Source: Phragmites australis (lineage: Eukaryota > Streptophyta > Magnoliopsida > Poales > Poaceae). From it: a stretch of 64,000 bases of DNA. A program made the position numbers and the translations under genes. Under the pieces are notes generated by a model. That model ran no database searches. It was not told where the DNA came from and worked only from the letters and a program-made list of their open reading frames with translations. Position 1 is the stretch's first letter. Every line of letters begins with the position of its first letter. Shown here piece by piece: positions 23,522 to 34,766 of this stretch. Where the stretch lies: NCBI RefSeq assembly GCF_958298935.1, contig NC_084938.1, positions 23,169,501 through 23,233,500 of the forward strand. The letters run 5' to 3'.

Positions 23522-25428
23522 TTATCTGTTTGAAATTTACTGATGAACAAACCTACGTCTCCATGCTCAACTACTAACGTGTTCTCTTAAGGAGTTCATA
23601 ACAAATCGCAGTTTAAATGATTGAACCCACCCTTGCATAGCATCATGCTTCGGCGGCCTGGAGGTAGTCCTAACCTACATTGGCCTAACGTGCTGAGAAA
23701 TACCTGGCCCGGTCTGAGCCTGTCATGGGCCGCAGCGTTCGGTTAGTATTGGCTAGACTAAAATCTAGACCAGATCAGGGCCAGACCAGTCCAGCCCAAT
23801 CGGCAAAGAGTGGAGATGGGTGACTGTGAGTCTGTGACCGATTAGCCAAACGCGCAGAGATCACACCAAAACTTTAGCCCAAAGAAGAAAAAATTCAAAA
23901 AACTAAACTCAGTCCAAATATATAAGAACTAGCAAAGTGGTCCATGTTAATAACATGTTTAACCTCACCATAATATTTGATCACGATATCTTTGATTAAT
24001 TGTATATTATATAGACTCTTTATTTAGATATTTAATTTTATAATAATTTGATTTTTCTAAGACTATATTTGATATGGATCCTTCTATTTTCTATTATAAC
24101 CCTAATTTCAATTATTATATATTTTATTCTATTTAGACTCTTTATTTAGATATTTTGCTTTTCAAATTATATGGAAATTGGAATGTTAATTTTCCATAAT
24201 TTTTAATTCCGAATTTAGCTATTTATTAATCATAATATGATATGAACTTTTTGATTTAATCTAGACCGTTAGATGTTTATAACAATGAGTTTCCCTGATC
24301 CTTTTCTTTTTTTTATTAATGTAATAATTTTGTGACCTTGAGAGTGAATATAACGATACTTTTTAACACTCAAATAAGAATAAAAAAGATGGAGGAGATA
24401 AGTACTGAATACAAGTGATTTGAAATTTCAACATCCCATGGCTTTTGCCGTATCCGAAACGGACCACCTTCCTCCGCTCCCCGCTTTCTGCAATCAGTAA
24501 TTTTCATTTACTCAGTTGACCCCTACTAACGAGTACTGACCACACAATCTGTGCGGTAACTTCTGCTCTCCTTCTCGCCAAAAGCCATGGGTGAATGCAT
24601 GGGATCATCCTGAGACGCTGCATTTCGATCTGTTCCGCGCTCCTTGCCGTCTCTGAATCACTAAAAACTACACTCCACCTTGTGGACTGCGACCCTGAAG
24701 TCTCCCGAAGGGCTCCAAATATCACAGTCAGGCCTGCTCAACAGTACCCGGCCATGGATTTTCTATCTACCGGGCAGTCATTCTGCACCGACCATGGCAG
24801 TGCCACGATGCAAAGCGTCTCGGGTGGCCCGTAGTTGTTATTCAAAGGGCTCGAAACCTATGCTCCAGCTAGCCAAGCACCGGCTGCAGTCTGCACCGCG
24901 ACGCGCAGAAATGAATGGACTCTGCAAGCCGCTGCTCCGATCCATGCATGCATAACCGATCAGGCCGGACGTACGGCAGGTGCTGGCCATACAGGATAAA
25001 CATGCATGCATGGCCGTTGAGCTCCTTTTATTGCCGCTGAATCTAAGGCTGTGCAGAATCTCACCGAACCGAATTAAACGAATTGAAATTTGGTTTTTTT
25101 GTTTTTAGTTCGGTTTACTGGAACATTAATTTCAAAAGCTTGTTTTTTGGGTATTAACCGGCTGAAAACAGAAAAAACCGAGCCGCCAGCTGGAGTGCAC
25201 TGCTTCTGCTGGCTGCTGGGTTGCTACCGTGCTAGGCTGCTGCAGTGCTACTGATGCTTGCTGGAGTGCTAGGCGTGGGTGTGCAGCGTGCTGGTGGTTG
25301 GCTGCTGTGTCTTGCTTGCTGACAAATGTTCTTGTATATACATATATACATGTACGAACATATGATATGATACACTTATATATGCATATATGCATGTTTG
25401 CTGATAAGTTGTGTATATATTCCGATTT
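23522..25428. other. Unassigned intergenic DNA
   Basis: 23640-23870 is GC-richer with GGCC-type motifs. 23930-24400 is AT-rich. 24430-24960 has near-even composition with short frames that resemble no family. 25040-25130 carries GAACCGAATT-type sequence starting TAAGGCTGTGCAG. Similar sequence ending GAACAGCCCTAG follows the CACTA element at about 29790-29886, so an older MITE-like element may have been split by the CACTA insertion. 25195-25330 is a CTGCT/TGCTGG-rich low-complexity tract. Confidence 0.35.
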
Positions 25429-26689
25429 CACTACTGAGAAATCTATATTAATAATGGGTGATAACCTTTATTAGTGACAGATATTTTACCTGTCACTTTT
25501 AACACGTCACCAATATGAAGTTATTAGTGACGATCGTAATGAGTCTAGATCTGACCTGTCATTAATAACTCCACATTAGTGATGGATCTGATCTTGATCC
25601 GTCACTAATATGTGTTTTAAAAAATAAAAAAGGAAAATTATTTTTTGTCTGGAAAAATATGACACCTAACCAGGCACCCGACAAGTTACTGCTCACTCGA
25701 CCGCACCCGACCATTCACAAGTCACACGATTCTATGACTTGAACTCATGACCTTAAAAGTGAGCTTCATGTGCATGACCCCCCTCTAACTATCTCACCTC
25801 TCATTCATTGTTGAGTATAATAGCAAAATTAATAATTTTGACATCTTCTGATTAAACATTTGAATGGCTATTTGAACATTTAAATGATCTTAAATGAAAA
25901 TTTTTATCAACTACAAAGTTGTAGATCCCGCAGAGTTCTACAATGTGCATATAAAATTTGTCTCCATCCAACTTCGTATGAAAAAGTTTGTATCCAACCC
26001 GTACAAGGTTCAGTAAAACAGCCATAACTTTTGCGTACGGAGTCCGATTTCAACGTTTGATCTCTACTTTCGAAGCTAACAAGGAGGCGCATCCGAAAAA
26101 ATATAGGTCTTTTGGACATATACCTTTCTTGACCCAAAAGAGGCTTGGAAGAGTTTTTCGTCAAAAATTAACCTTCTCCGATTTGCCTCGAAATTTTTGA
26201 AGACATGGTGTTACATATGGAAGTTAGTGCTGCGTAGACGTTTTATCAATCTGAGTTACTAAACTCATGATAACATTTTTTTTTTGAATTTGCAATTTTC
26301 AACTTTGTGACCCTATGTGTGTCTTTTCCAATGATTCATACTAGTTTTACGCTAGATCCAGCACTTTAGTTTGTGAACTCATGTGTGGTTCCTTCGATAG
26401 TCTTTATATATTTATTTATGCATCTATATGGCTTCAAATAAAAAAGTGATCAACTACAAAGTTGTAGACCTCGTCAAGGGCTACAATTTTTATATAATGT
26501 TTTTCCCCATATGAGTTAGTATAAAAAAAGTTATGAATTTTTTACCCGACCAGCTATGACTCGGGATCCGACCAGTCATTAGTGATGGGTCACCTAAAGG
26601 CCCATCACTAATGAGTCAGTCATTAGTGATAGGTGTCTTTATCACCCGCCATAAAAGACACCTGTCACTAATGAGCGTGCCCTCTCTAC

Positions 26690-26960
26690 TCATCACTAAT
26701 GACTAACTCATTAGTGACGGGTCTTTAGGTAATCCGTCACTAATGAGCTCTCTCTACCCGTCATTAATGACTCCATCATTAGTGACAAGCTTTAAGGTCA
26801 CCTGTCACTAATGAGTGTACTCTCTCTACCCGTCACTAATGACTCCATTATTAGTGATGAGCTTTGAGGTCACCTGTCACTAATGAGTGTGCTCTCTCTA
26901 CCCGTCACTAATAATTCCATCATTAGTGATGAGTTTTGAGGTGACCCGTCACTACTATCT
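26690..26960. repeat. 72-bp tandem repeat of CACTA sub-terminal motifs
   Basis: About four copies of a unit of roughly 72 bp. Each has CATTAGTGA(T/C), then AAGGTCACCTGTCACTAATG, then CTCTCTCTACCCGTCAC. Each unit contains one inverted pair of the CATTAGTGAC/GTCACTAATG motif, so every unit can fold. Copies differ by a few substitutions each. Confidence 0.75.
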
Positions 26961-27510
26961 TTAGTGACGGGTTATTCCCTCGCCGTCACTAATGACCCCT
27001 CATTAGTAATGGGTCTTAGCCGAGTCTCAACCTGGACCACACATTAGTGACGGGTCATCATTTAACCCGTCACTAATAGTGTATTAGTGATGCATACTGA
27101 GCAGTCATCAATAATGACTTGTCTCCTTTGATGGTTTTTACATAATGTTTATTCTATTCTCCTACCATGTGATATGGCACATTGATCAATCTGATCATTG
27201 ATCAATGTCTGCATATATGCATGCACAGACATGCATGTAGGTGCTAGGAAAGTTCATGTACCACACATAGGAATTCATGCATGCAATGTTCTATACTTAT
27301 AGTAACATTATGTGACTATGTATAGTCAGTCTAGGATTCACGTCTTTCTAATTTGCATCAATTTTGGTAGGAATGGTATCAACTGACACCGAACCAAAAT
27401 AATTTAATATTTACCAATCACTATGTAAAAAATAGATAAAGGAGACACAATTTAGTGACAGGTCATTAAACCACCCGTCACTTATATCGCCTCGGGTGTC
27501 ACATTGAACC

Positions 27511-29000
27511 ATGCCCTACAACCTTGTAATCAGTCCTGGCAGGTATCACATCGAGGCTGCAAGGGGCCAGGTGATTTCAGGCGTCCGTATCTTACATACG
27601 GTCCCGATACGTGCAGGTTATGCCGTGGTTATGGTGGACATGGTACATAGCAATCCTACCGATCATGTGTTGGAGCTCCCCTTCCCCCCCCCCCCCCAAT
27701 GATGAAATCACAACTCTGAGTGAAGCTCTTCGTCAAAGGATCCAGAGAAAGAGGGGTGACATCATTGTCTTCGATGCATCCTAGTCTAGATGAGCTTCAA
27801 GTGCACCACCGTCGCGACCCTCACTTCCAAAGATGGCAGCTTCACTGCCTTCTCCTCCTCCAAAGAAGCTAGCTTCATTGTCTTCTCCTCTGCATCCGAT
27901 AGCCTCGCTTCCAGATTCAATTCCATCTCCCTTAGAGAGCCTGAAGAAGCAGGAAAAGGAGGCCGAGAAGAAAGGCTCTAAGAAGCATCTGTCACAGAGG
28001 TCAAAGGTCATTGTACCGGTGAAGAAGTCCATGGACATTGGAGCAGTGTAGACGGTAGATGCCCTAGCAAGGGCGGGGAAAACATGTGTCGACCTGCATA
28101 ATTACTACATGCAGGCTACTAGAGACAACAATGCTCAATTCATAGTCGTACAATATAAACGATGACACATATTTGCTAAAGAAGATGGCTACTTCATTGT
28201 GAGTTTCAGTGACTTATACGACTTCTTCAACCTTGATGGCCTGGATGTATCGTTATTACAGATCTTCACATTGTAAGTCCCTTGATATTGGATATTCGTT
28301 AATTAATACCACTAAGTTTTGAATCTAACTGTGTTCTTATCTGTAGAAATTTGATGAAAGAAACAAAAATAAATAAGGATCCCATCGCATTTCTTGACCC
28401 TAAGGCCATTACAATATCGGTCATCCAATATCACCCCCGACTACGCTGTGGAACGTATGGGTAGGGCAATGCAACAATATTTCAAAATGAAGTACCTGAT
28501 GGGCGCCCACAACACCAATGACCATTAGATCTTACTGGTCATTTACCTCCAGTGGGACTTGGTGTTCTATCTCAACTCGTCAAGACCAGTAGGAACAAAA
28601 GGCAAACTTAGACAGTGTGATTACAACACTGTAAAATGACTCCTCGATGTGTAAGTTATGCCTATCTTAGTTCACATATTAAACTTTTCTAACATTCAAA
28701 TGTTCCATAATCGATCCCTCTTTATGCAGGGTTTGTGACAAGTACCTTCGAGCTCAACCTGACTACGACGTGAAGCCGGCCGCAGGCTAACACACAAGAC
28801 CGATTCGTTATAAATGCTACCTAACAGAATACTAAATGCTTTGTTGCTTCTTTTTCCTTACGATCTAACAGTAAAATTTCTTTTTGGCAGTGCCACCAAT
28901 AACCATCGGGCAACACCTGTGGATTCTATGTTGCGTAGAACATGCTCCTCACGACTCGAGCAAAGGATATCAGTTCCCCCAATGTAAGGTCAATACAAGA
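27511..29000 (+). pseudogene. CACTA-associated Ulp1-like (C48) protease gene relic
   Basis: Exon-like pieces in order. 27511-27702: a 63-codon frame ending in a proline run encoded by a poly-C tract at 27682-27697. 27790-28050: a Ser/Pro/Lys-rich region ending KVIVPVKKSMDIG. 28050-28270: ..RAGKTCVDLHNYYMQ..., then FSDLYDFFNLDGLDVSLLQ. 28466-28650: YFKMKYLMGAHNTNDH, then *ILLVIYLQWDLVFYLNSS, where the histidine block of a Ulp1 fold is followed by a stop replacing the expected Trp. 28890-28990: PSGNTCGFYVA with the catalytic Cys, again bordered by stops. GT/AG-like junctions (for example ..CACATTGTAAGT near 28275) suggest the original introns. Ulp1-like SUMO-protease genes are known passengers of plant CACTA and MULE elements. 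This copy is dead. Confidence 0.75.
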
Positions 29001-29990
29001 TTATACGTAACTAACTTTAGTAATTAGTTTAATTCTATGATAATATGACATTGGTTACGTATTAAATTATGCAGAAATATTTAGCTTGTTTTTTCAACGA
29101 CGGTGCACTCTCGGATATTCGATGATGGATTGCTGAGTTCTTGGTGTGTGAAGTCATCAACCCACATGGTAAGTTCCACTATAGAATCCCTAGGTTGTGA
29201 GGTCTTATGTAATATAAGTTGATTGGAACATTGTAACATTTGTGATTCTGTAATGAATTGATTGGAACTTTATAACCTTTGCAATTATGTGATGAAGCGA
29301 GTTCTTATATAAGTGTGTTTGTCGGATTTGGATGCGTTGCTGTTGTTTGCAGAGAGAAGACAGTTACAAAATTCTTGCTACGCTCCAGGATGCAACCATG
29401 AAACAGGACATTCCTATAGGGTAACATACACATAAGTGATGAGTAACCTGGTTACTCGTCACTTATGTATTTCTCCCAGCACATGAGTGACAGACATAAG
29501 TGACGGATAAACAGATTACCTATCACTTATGTTAGGACATAAGTGACGAGTGAAGAGGTTAATCGTCACTTATGTCTATCACCCTAGCATATAGGCGACG
29601 CTCATAGATGACAGGTAATGGTTTGACCTATCACCGATTACCTCATGGGTGATGGGTCCTTACCCGTCATCAATGACTGATCATTAGTGATGCGTTCGGG
29701 TGACGGATGCAGGACTCGTCACCCATGAGGTTTATTACCCATCACCAATGAGCTTTTTCACGTAGTGGATCTCGAACTATATTCTAGAAAAACACCGTAT
29801 TAACCGAAGTAACAAAACCATATTCTACCGAACTACCGTATCCACCGAACCAAATTAGCCGAATTAACCAAATGAACAGCCCTAGCCGACACGAACCTCG
29901 CAATACGTACGTAGTACATGTTGGATAGCAAGGCTATGCATCACGTGTGGGAATGACATGCACATGTACTAATTGTATCCGACGCTTGAT

Positions 29991-32353
29991 TGTTTTTGAG
30001 AAACCAAGTGGAAATGTGTCTTGGTTTATTTGTGATGAGTAATTGATAAGATTGTAGTCTTGGTTTGATGAGTTTTGCGTTATATGAGCATGTCTATATG
30101 TTGCAAATATAATCATGTCTGATGAAAGGTGAAAAAGAAATGGAATTTATGTCTTTGTCTTCGAGTCTAGGGAAATTGTACTCACTAGATGGTCCGGTGT
30201 GTAGAAAATAGTACACACTTAGATAGTCCGGTGATCAGAGGTAGTGCACACCGGAGCTTTTTTTATACAGAGGCAAAACTTAGACTGTACACCGGATGAT
30301 CCGGTGTTCATGGGATATGAACATTAGAGTATTTCCCAGAGAGGTATGTTTTTGGTGCCAGGTGGAGTTCAACCCATCGGATGGTTCGGGGATGAGGCTC
30401 ATTACACACTGGATAGTTTTCCAAAGAAGTCTATTTTTGGTGCCAAAGAGAAGATGCACACTGGATAATCCGGTGATGAGCAGAGTGAACACCGGACCAT
30501 TTATTAGAGATGTTGCAAAATGGGGTCTGATGCATATGTACTCACTAGATAATCCGGTGATAGGCTTGGTACACACCGGAGGTTTCACCGAAGGGTTTTT
30601 TAGAAGGTTTTCATTAGAGAAATCAGTGCACACACCGAATGATCTGGTGTTTAGAGACGAGTACACACCTAAACATCCGGTGTTCACAATTTTTTATGGA
30701 TTTGGTCCTTCGATAGAGATTTTGATGTTGGACCAATTGGAGATGTTTTTGGAGGTTTGGAGAAACATGCTTGCTTGTCTAATGTTGCGCAGGTGATGGA
30801 TGCAACTTGACGGTCGATGGTGGGATGATCAGGGCCAAGCACGGAGTTTGGTGCCAGATGATCGAGGAGGTAGGGCAAAGTTAAGGGTGATCCTAGCTAT
30901 GTACATGGAGGTCAAGCAAAGCATAGATGGAAGGATGAAGATGACGTGGCGACAAAGTCTAGCGAAGAAGATGCCGGTGCAAGTGAAAAAAGGCAGCCCG
31001 AGGGATCAGGAATGAGAGAGACTTGCCGGTAGTCAAGATCACATGACGAAGTACACGTGTCGACATTAGGATGTTTGCTTGGGTCAGAGTAAGCAGTAGT
31101 GAGTCATGCTTTGAGAAGCGTGCGAGACCGTTTCATGGTTTAGCCTCAAAACCATGAAGGGATAGAGTGCACGTGGCATCATCGTTAAGCAAGCGTCGAG
31201 GCGAAGCTAAGTCATGAAGGTGTCATGACCATTCGATGGATAGAGCAAAAAAATACCAAAATAACTTGGTGATAGATAGGAGACCATTATGGGCGATGGG
31301 TATTTTAAGAACAAGGAAACTTAAGGGCTAAACCACCTCTCTAGGCCTATAAATAGAGGGGTAAAGGTGTAGATGAATGTAGAGCTAGCTATTTGAGAGT
31401 CTAGTGATAGGTTTTGGATGAGAGGAGATGATAGACTTAGCCTTTGTAATAGATTAGAGCTTTTGTGAGAGAAATATACTTTGTAATCTGTCTAAAATAG
31501 AGCTGACATCTATGCTTAACGAAGTTGATTTTCTTGAATGAGTTTGTATTAATCTTCTTCTAGTTTCCTTATTTTGGTTCTCTTGCTTCTTTTGTAAGTT
31601 TTTCCTTTTCGGTTGTGATTTTTGTTTTCCTTTTTGAGCTACAGTTTTTTCTACCATTATAAAGTTGATCTCTTTATTGCTAGGGGAACAAAATGCCTGT
31701 ACAATAGTACAAATTTAGGTCTCGCAATCCCTTGCCTCTAAGTAGGCATGTTCAAACGTCGGGTAGGGCCAGGTTTTGGGCCGAGCTTTGAAAAGCCCGA
31801 CATGAAACTCGCAGGTCAGAGCACGACGTCGAGTCGAGTTGCTAAGCCCCAGCCGGCTTGAAATTGGATTTTTTTTAGGTCGTGCTTGGGTTTGGTGTTT
31901 TTTTTTTCTGGGTTTTAGGGGTTTTTTTTTTCATGTTTTAGCCTTGTTTTGAAGCTTGAGCCCGGCTTAGCTAGAACTACGGGCCAATGTTTTGAAGCTA
32001 GAGCCCGTCCCGTGTACTAGTCGAGTCGGGCCGGGTTCCTCGAGCCGGGTTGTCCATGAACAAGCCTATCTCTAAGTCATCAATATGGAGAGTTTCTTTA
32101 CCTGATAACTATTTTCTTGAATTTCTTTCAAAGTTGTTAGTTTTTTGTGACTAGGGTCATCAAATGGTCTTAGATGGAGTCTTGTATTCATATCTCATCC
32201 ATAAAGTCACATGTTATCGGTTCTTTCCTTTATTTCTCTATTTGCTTCCACTTGAATTTTTTAGATGTTGAGTGAAATAAAGAAGAAGACCATCCGATTC
32301 AAAAGAATTTGAAAAGGCATCTATTCATCCCCTCTAGTCACTATTTTCGATCA
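29991..32353 (+). repeat. Sirevirus-like copia LTR, probably solo, plus strand
   Basis: Starts TGTTTTTGAGAAACC at 29991. It shares with the copia 5' LTR (minus strand, 18767-23521) the GTGATGAGT..TTGAT start, the GTGATGGATGCAACTT block near 30795, the CCTATAAATAGAGGGG TATA region (31346-31361) and the ATTCATCCCCTCTAG motif near 32328. No primer-binding site or coding region follows, so it looks like a solo LTR. The right end is placed by comparison and no target duplication was found. A hAT-like MITE sits inside at 31744-32069. GATGATCCGGTGTTC-like motifs recur through the U3 (30190-30680). Confidence 0.75.
31744..32069. mobile_element. hAT-like MITE inside the copia LTR (326 bp)
   Basis: Left end AGGCATGTTCA and, reverse complemented, right end ATAGGCTTGTTCA. 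Flanked by the perfect 8-bp duplication CTCTAAGT (31736-31743 and 32070-32077), the hAT signature. GC-rich interior with CGGGC motifs and T-runs; no coding capacity. Confidence 0.82.
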
Positions 32354-33319
32354 TTTTTTAAGAAGAATTTGTGTTCCTGTGAGGCTTCTTCTTCCAGGTG
32401 ATGGCATATATTGAGAAGAACGGAAGGTCCATACTTTTCAATGGCGTCTTCTCGTCCAGCCCATAAAATATATAACAAGGTGATTCGATCGACCTAATCC
32501 CAGGTGCATTGCAGGAGTAGTTTCCGCGCCATCGCTCTATATGCATAAGGAGATGGTGCCACGAGGCGCTAGTTGGCACTTAGCAGATGCCAGCCATTTT
32601 CCCGGGCATTGTACTTCAATGAATTTGTCTCTATCCAATCACATCACATCCCTTAGATCTGTTCGACTGTTTCACGAGATGTTCGGCTAGGTCAACCAAT
32701 AAGAAATCAAATGTATAATTTTTTTCTATGAAAATAAGACCAAATGTACAATCTCACGAAAATTATTTAATTTCGAAGACTTTGGCAAAATAGTTCGTCG
32801 CGACACGCATGCGCACGGCATGAACGATCTGCTGTACAACCTGCGTCGAACATGACAGCACCACACTAGTGATTGTTAAGTATTCCTTCCCGAATGGTCA
32901 GACTACTATTTTTTTTTTCGATGACAACTGAAAGGAAAGTCAAAATCCCTATCACGGCATCAACTAGCCCAAGATTTTGACTTTGTTATTTAAGTGCTTA
33001 AATAGCTAATAAACCGACGCGTATTGCAGGTAACATGTAAAGTCAACGGAGTGAGGATCGATCACTTGATTTAGCAGTTTCCCCAATTCTTTTTCATTCT
33101 TCCAGTCAACTCGACCATTGCGTAAATTTTTCGTTGGCTCCCAATGTTTCGAACTCCCAGATCTGCCATGGCTGCGACTGAACACGTACACAGGCCGCAG
33201 TCAATCTGACCGTAAAAACAAGTTGACAATGCATGCATGCACACGGTGGCTCCTTAATTTACCACACCGTCCTTTTCACCGCATCCGTGCATGCAACATT
33301 GCAGTGCAAAATTATATTG
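32354..33319. other. Unassigned intergenic DNA
   Basis: No frame longer than about 75 codons and no domain. I found no terminal repeats or target duplication. Short poly-T (32910) and AT-rich tracts only. Confidence 0.4.
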
Positions 33320-33328
33320 CACGCAGCC

Positions 33329-33848
33329 AGTGGGCGGTCCAGCCCGGCACGACATGGTCCATTAAGGTATAGTCCGTTTAGACATAATCCGTTAGTTAAA
33401 TAGGTCGTGTCGTATCGATCCATGTGTCGTGATTTCAATTCAGACACGGTCCACTTAAGACTGGGTTGTACCGGTCCGTGGCATAGTATATCCGATGATT
33501 TTTTCTGTGTGTCAGCCCGTTAACCCATGAAAAATTAGAACCAATCATAAAAACTTATTTTCATCCGAAATCGAAGACACGATCTTCTACTTTATGGTCA
33601 AACACACTACCATTGCATCATATATCCTATATGTTATTAGATCTAAACAAATTATATAAAATTATAAAAATAGAAACAATTAAACAGACCGTACTGTGTC
33701 GACCCGTCGTGCCGCGGCTCCGACACAGGTACGATTCAAATCATCATGCCATATCGGCCTGACCCGTTAACCGCCGTGCTGTATCGTGTCTAGACCAGAC
33801 TAAAATGATCTAGCTCGTGCCAACCCATTTGACCCTGTCCCACTTTTA
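33329..33848. mobile_element. Non-autonomous DNA transposon in the promoter of the 34.1-kb gene
   Basis: A 520-bp AT-rich element with GTCGTGTCGTATCG-type GC motifs near both ends that are partly inverted copies of each other. It is flanked by the direct repeat CACGCAGCC (33320-33328 and 33849-33857). Left end AGTGGGCGG; right end, reverse complemented, TAAAAGTGGGACAGGG. The 8-9 bp duplication fits hAT or MULE. The interior resembles grass hAT MITEs. It ends 43 bp before the TATA box of the next gene. Confidence 0.72.
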
Positions 33849-33890
33849 CACGCAGCCGTTCCCTCACCTCTCTCCTAAGGGTAGCTATCG

Positions 33891-33900
33891 CTATATATAA
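33891..33900 (+). promoter_or_regulatory. TATA box of the 34.1-kb gene
   Basis: CTATATATAA lies about 217 bp before the main ATG (34117), giving a predicted start near 33925 and a 5' UTR of about 190 nt. Confidence 0.65.
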
Positions 33901-34090
33901 CCCTCGTGACAACACAAATCACTCCATAACTTGGCAGCGGGACCCAGCCTCGTACACTGCACTAGCTACTAGTAGCGCCACACCACACGAGTGGAGCAGG
34001 GGCACGTACGCTTTGCCTTCTCTCCGCCGCGCACGAGGGCACGCGCGAGCGTGTAGCGACGAGCAGGGGAGGATCTTGATCGTGCGCCGA

Positions 34091-34108
34091 ATGGCGCGTA
34101 CGTGTTGA
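34091..34108 (+). promoter_or_regulatory. Five-codon uORF (M-A-R-T-C-stop)
   Basis: ATGGCGCGTACGTGTTGA in the predicted 5' UTR ends 8 nt before the main ATG and is in a different frame. An upstream ATG this close normally lowers translation of the main frame or makes it depend on reinitiation. It is seen directly; the effect is inferred. Confidence 0.6.
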
Positions 34109-34116
34109 CACTTGAC

Positions 34117-34766
34117 ATGTATAACCCGGAGCAGCAGCAACCACCCCAGCGGCTCATGGGGCCGCCGCGGATATCCTTCTCCACCGACTTCGCCCTGGAG
34201 CCGCCGCCGCCGAGGCCGCCGTCGGGGGCGCAGGCTCGGACGGCAGGAGACGCCGACTTCGAGTTCTCGTCGGTGGGCAGCCGCCCGATGATGGCCGCGG
34301 ACCAGCTCTTCTCCAAGGGCCGCATCCTGCCGCTGCGGGAGGCGGCCGGCGGCAGCGACGGCCGGCCTCTGACCCTGCGCGACGAGCTGCGCGCGCACGA
34401 AGGCAACGGAGACCGCGGCCGCCGCGCGCCCCGGTGGAAGGAACTGCTTGGCCTGAAGAGGGCGCACAAAAAGAGCGCCGAGCGCGCCGGGGGAACTGCG
34501 TCCGCCGACGCTCATGTGGTAATAATACACTAACGCTGCTCGACTTTGGAGTTGACTATCATTTAGAGTATCACAGACCATGCCAGTTTAATATCGGTTT
34601 GGACCTGTATTGAGATCTCATTTGCACGTAGCTGGCTCCTTCCACGCGGACACATACAGTGATCTGCGCCCTCACTTGTCGAGGAGAGCATTTTTTTTCG
34701 TTTTTTTACTAACAGCATGGGCGAACTTTACAGGATCTTGGAGACCATGTAGAGGCCGGGGAGTGA
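34117..34766 (+). CDS. Small uncharacterised plant protein (about 144 aa, likely two exons)
   Basis: I do not recognise a named family. The first ATG is at 34117 (a reading from 34102 would start at GTG). Seen in the protein: PPRISFSTDFALEP near residues 16-29, a proline-rich stretch, DADFEFSSVG at 46-55, AADQLFSKGRILPLRE at 60-75, TLRDELR, RWKELLGLKRAHKK near 106-119. The FEF plus AD.LF..G.ILPL layout is shared with DUF1645 and MAKR/BKI1-type plant proteins, so a link to those is possible. Unspliced, the frame stops at 34533 with ..AHVVIIH. A GT at 34519, a perfect TACTAAC branch site at 34707-34713 and an AG at 34733 support an intron; the spliced end is then ..AHVDLGDHVEAGE with the stop at 34764-34766. 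No signal peptide or membrane segment. High GC3, as in the ERF gene. Confidence 0.75.
34519..34733 (+). other. Predicted intron of the 34.1-kb gene
   Basis: Donor GTGGTAATA (cut after 34518). A T-rich tract at 34691-34707 precedes the consensus branch point TACTAAC (34707-34713), and the acceptor TTTACAG ends at 34733. The branch A lies about 21 nt before the AG. The intron is AT-rich compared with the exon. Confidence 0.65.

Larger units (their letters stand above)
25429..29767 (+). mobile_element. Degenerate CACTA (En/Spm-type) DNA transposon
   Basis: Left end CACTACTGAGAAA at 25429. Right end, reverse complemented, CACTACGTGAAAAAG at 29767. Sub-terminal regions (25455-25620, 29420-29767) and an internal block (26560-27110) are packed with direct and inverted copies of the ATTAGTGACGGGT motif, the usual transposase-binding repeats of grass CACTA elements. 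An eroded gene of the CACTA Ulp1-like type lies at 27500-29000. The flanking triplets (TTT left, GAT right) do not match, so the ends may be eroded or chimeric. No TNP2-type transposase could be recognised. Confidence 0.83.

Noticed and set aside
26560..27110. CRISPR-like array (regular repeats)
   Set aside because: The units are CACTA sub-terminal motifs in a plant transposon; no unique spacers, and the genome is eukaryotic.
25044..29886. Single older MITE/hAT element enclosing the CACTA
   Set aside because: Ends (AGGCTGTGCAG left, inverted TAGGGCTGTTCA right) look related, but no matching target duplication was found, so it is mentioned only as a possibility.
33919..34581. 220-codon frame on the minus strand at the 34.1-kb gene
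   Set aside because: It is a GC shadow of the plus-strand gene, which has a TATA box, ordered motifs and splice signals.
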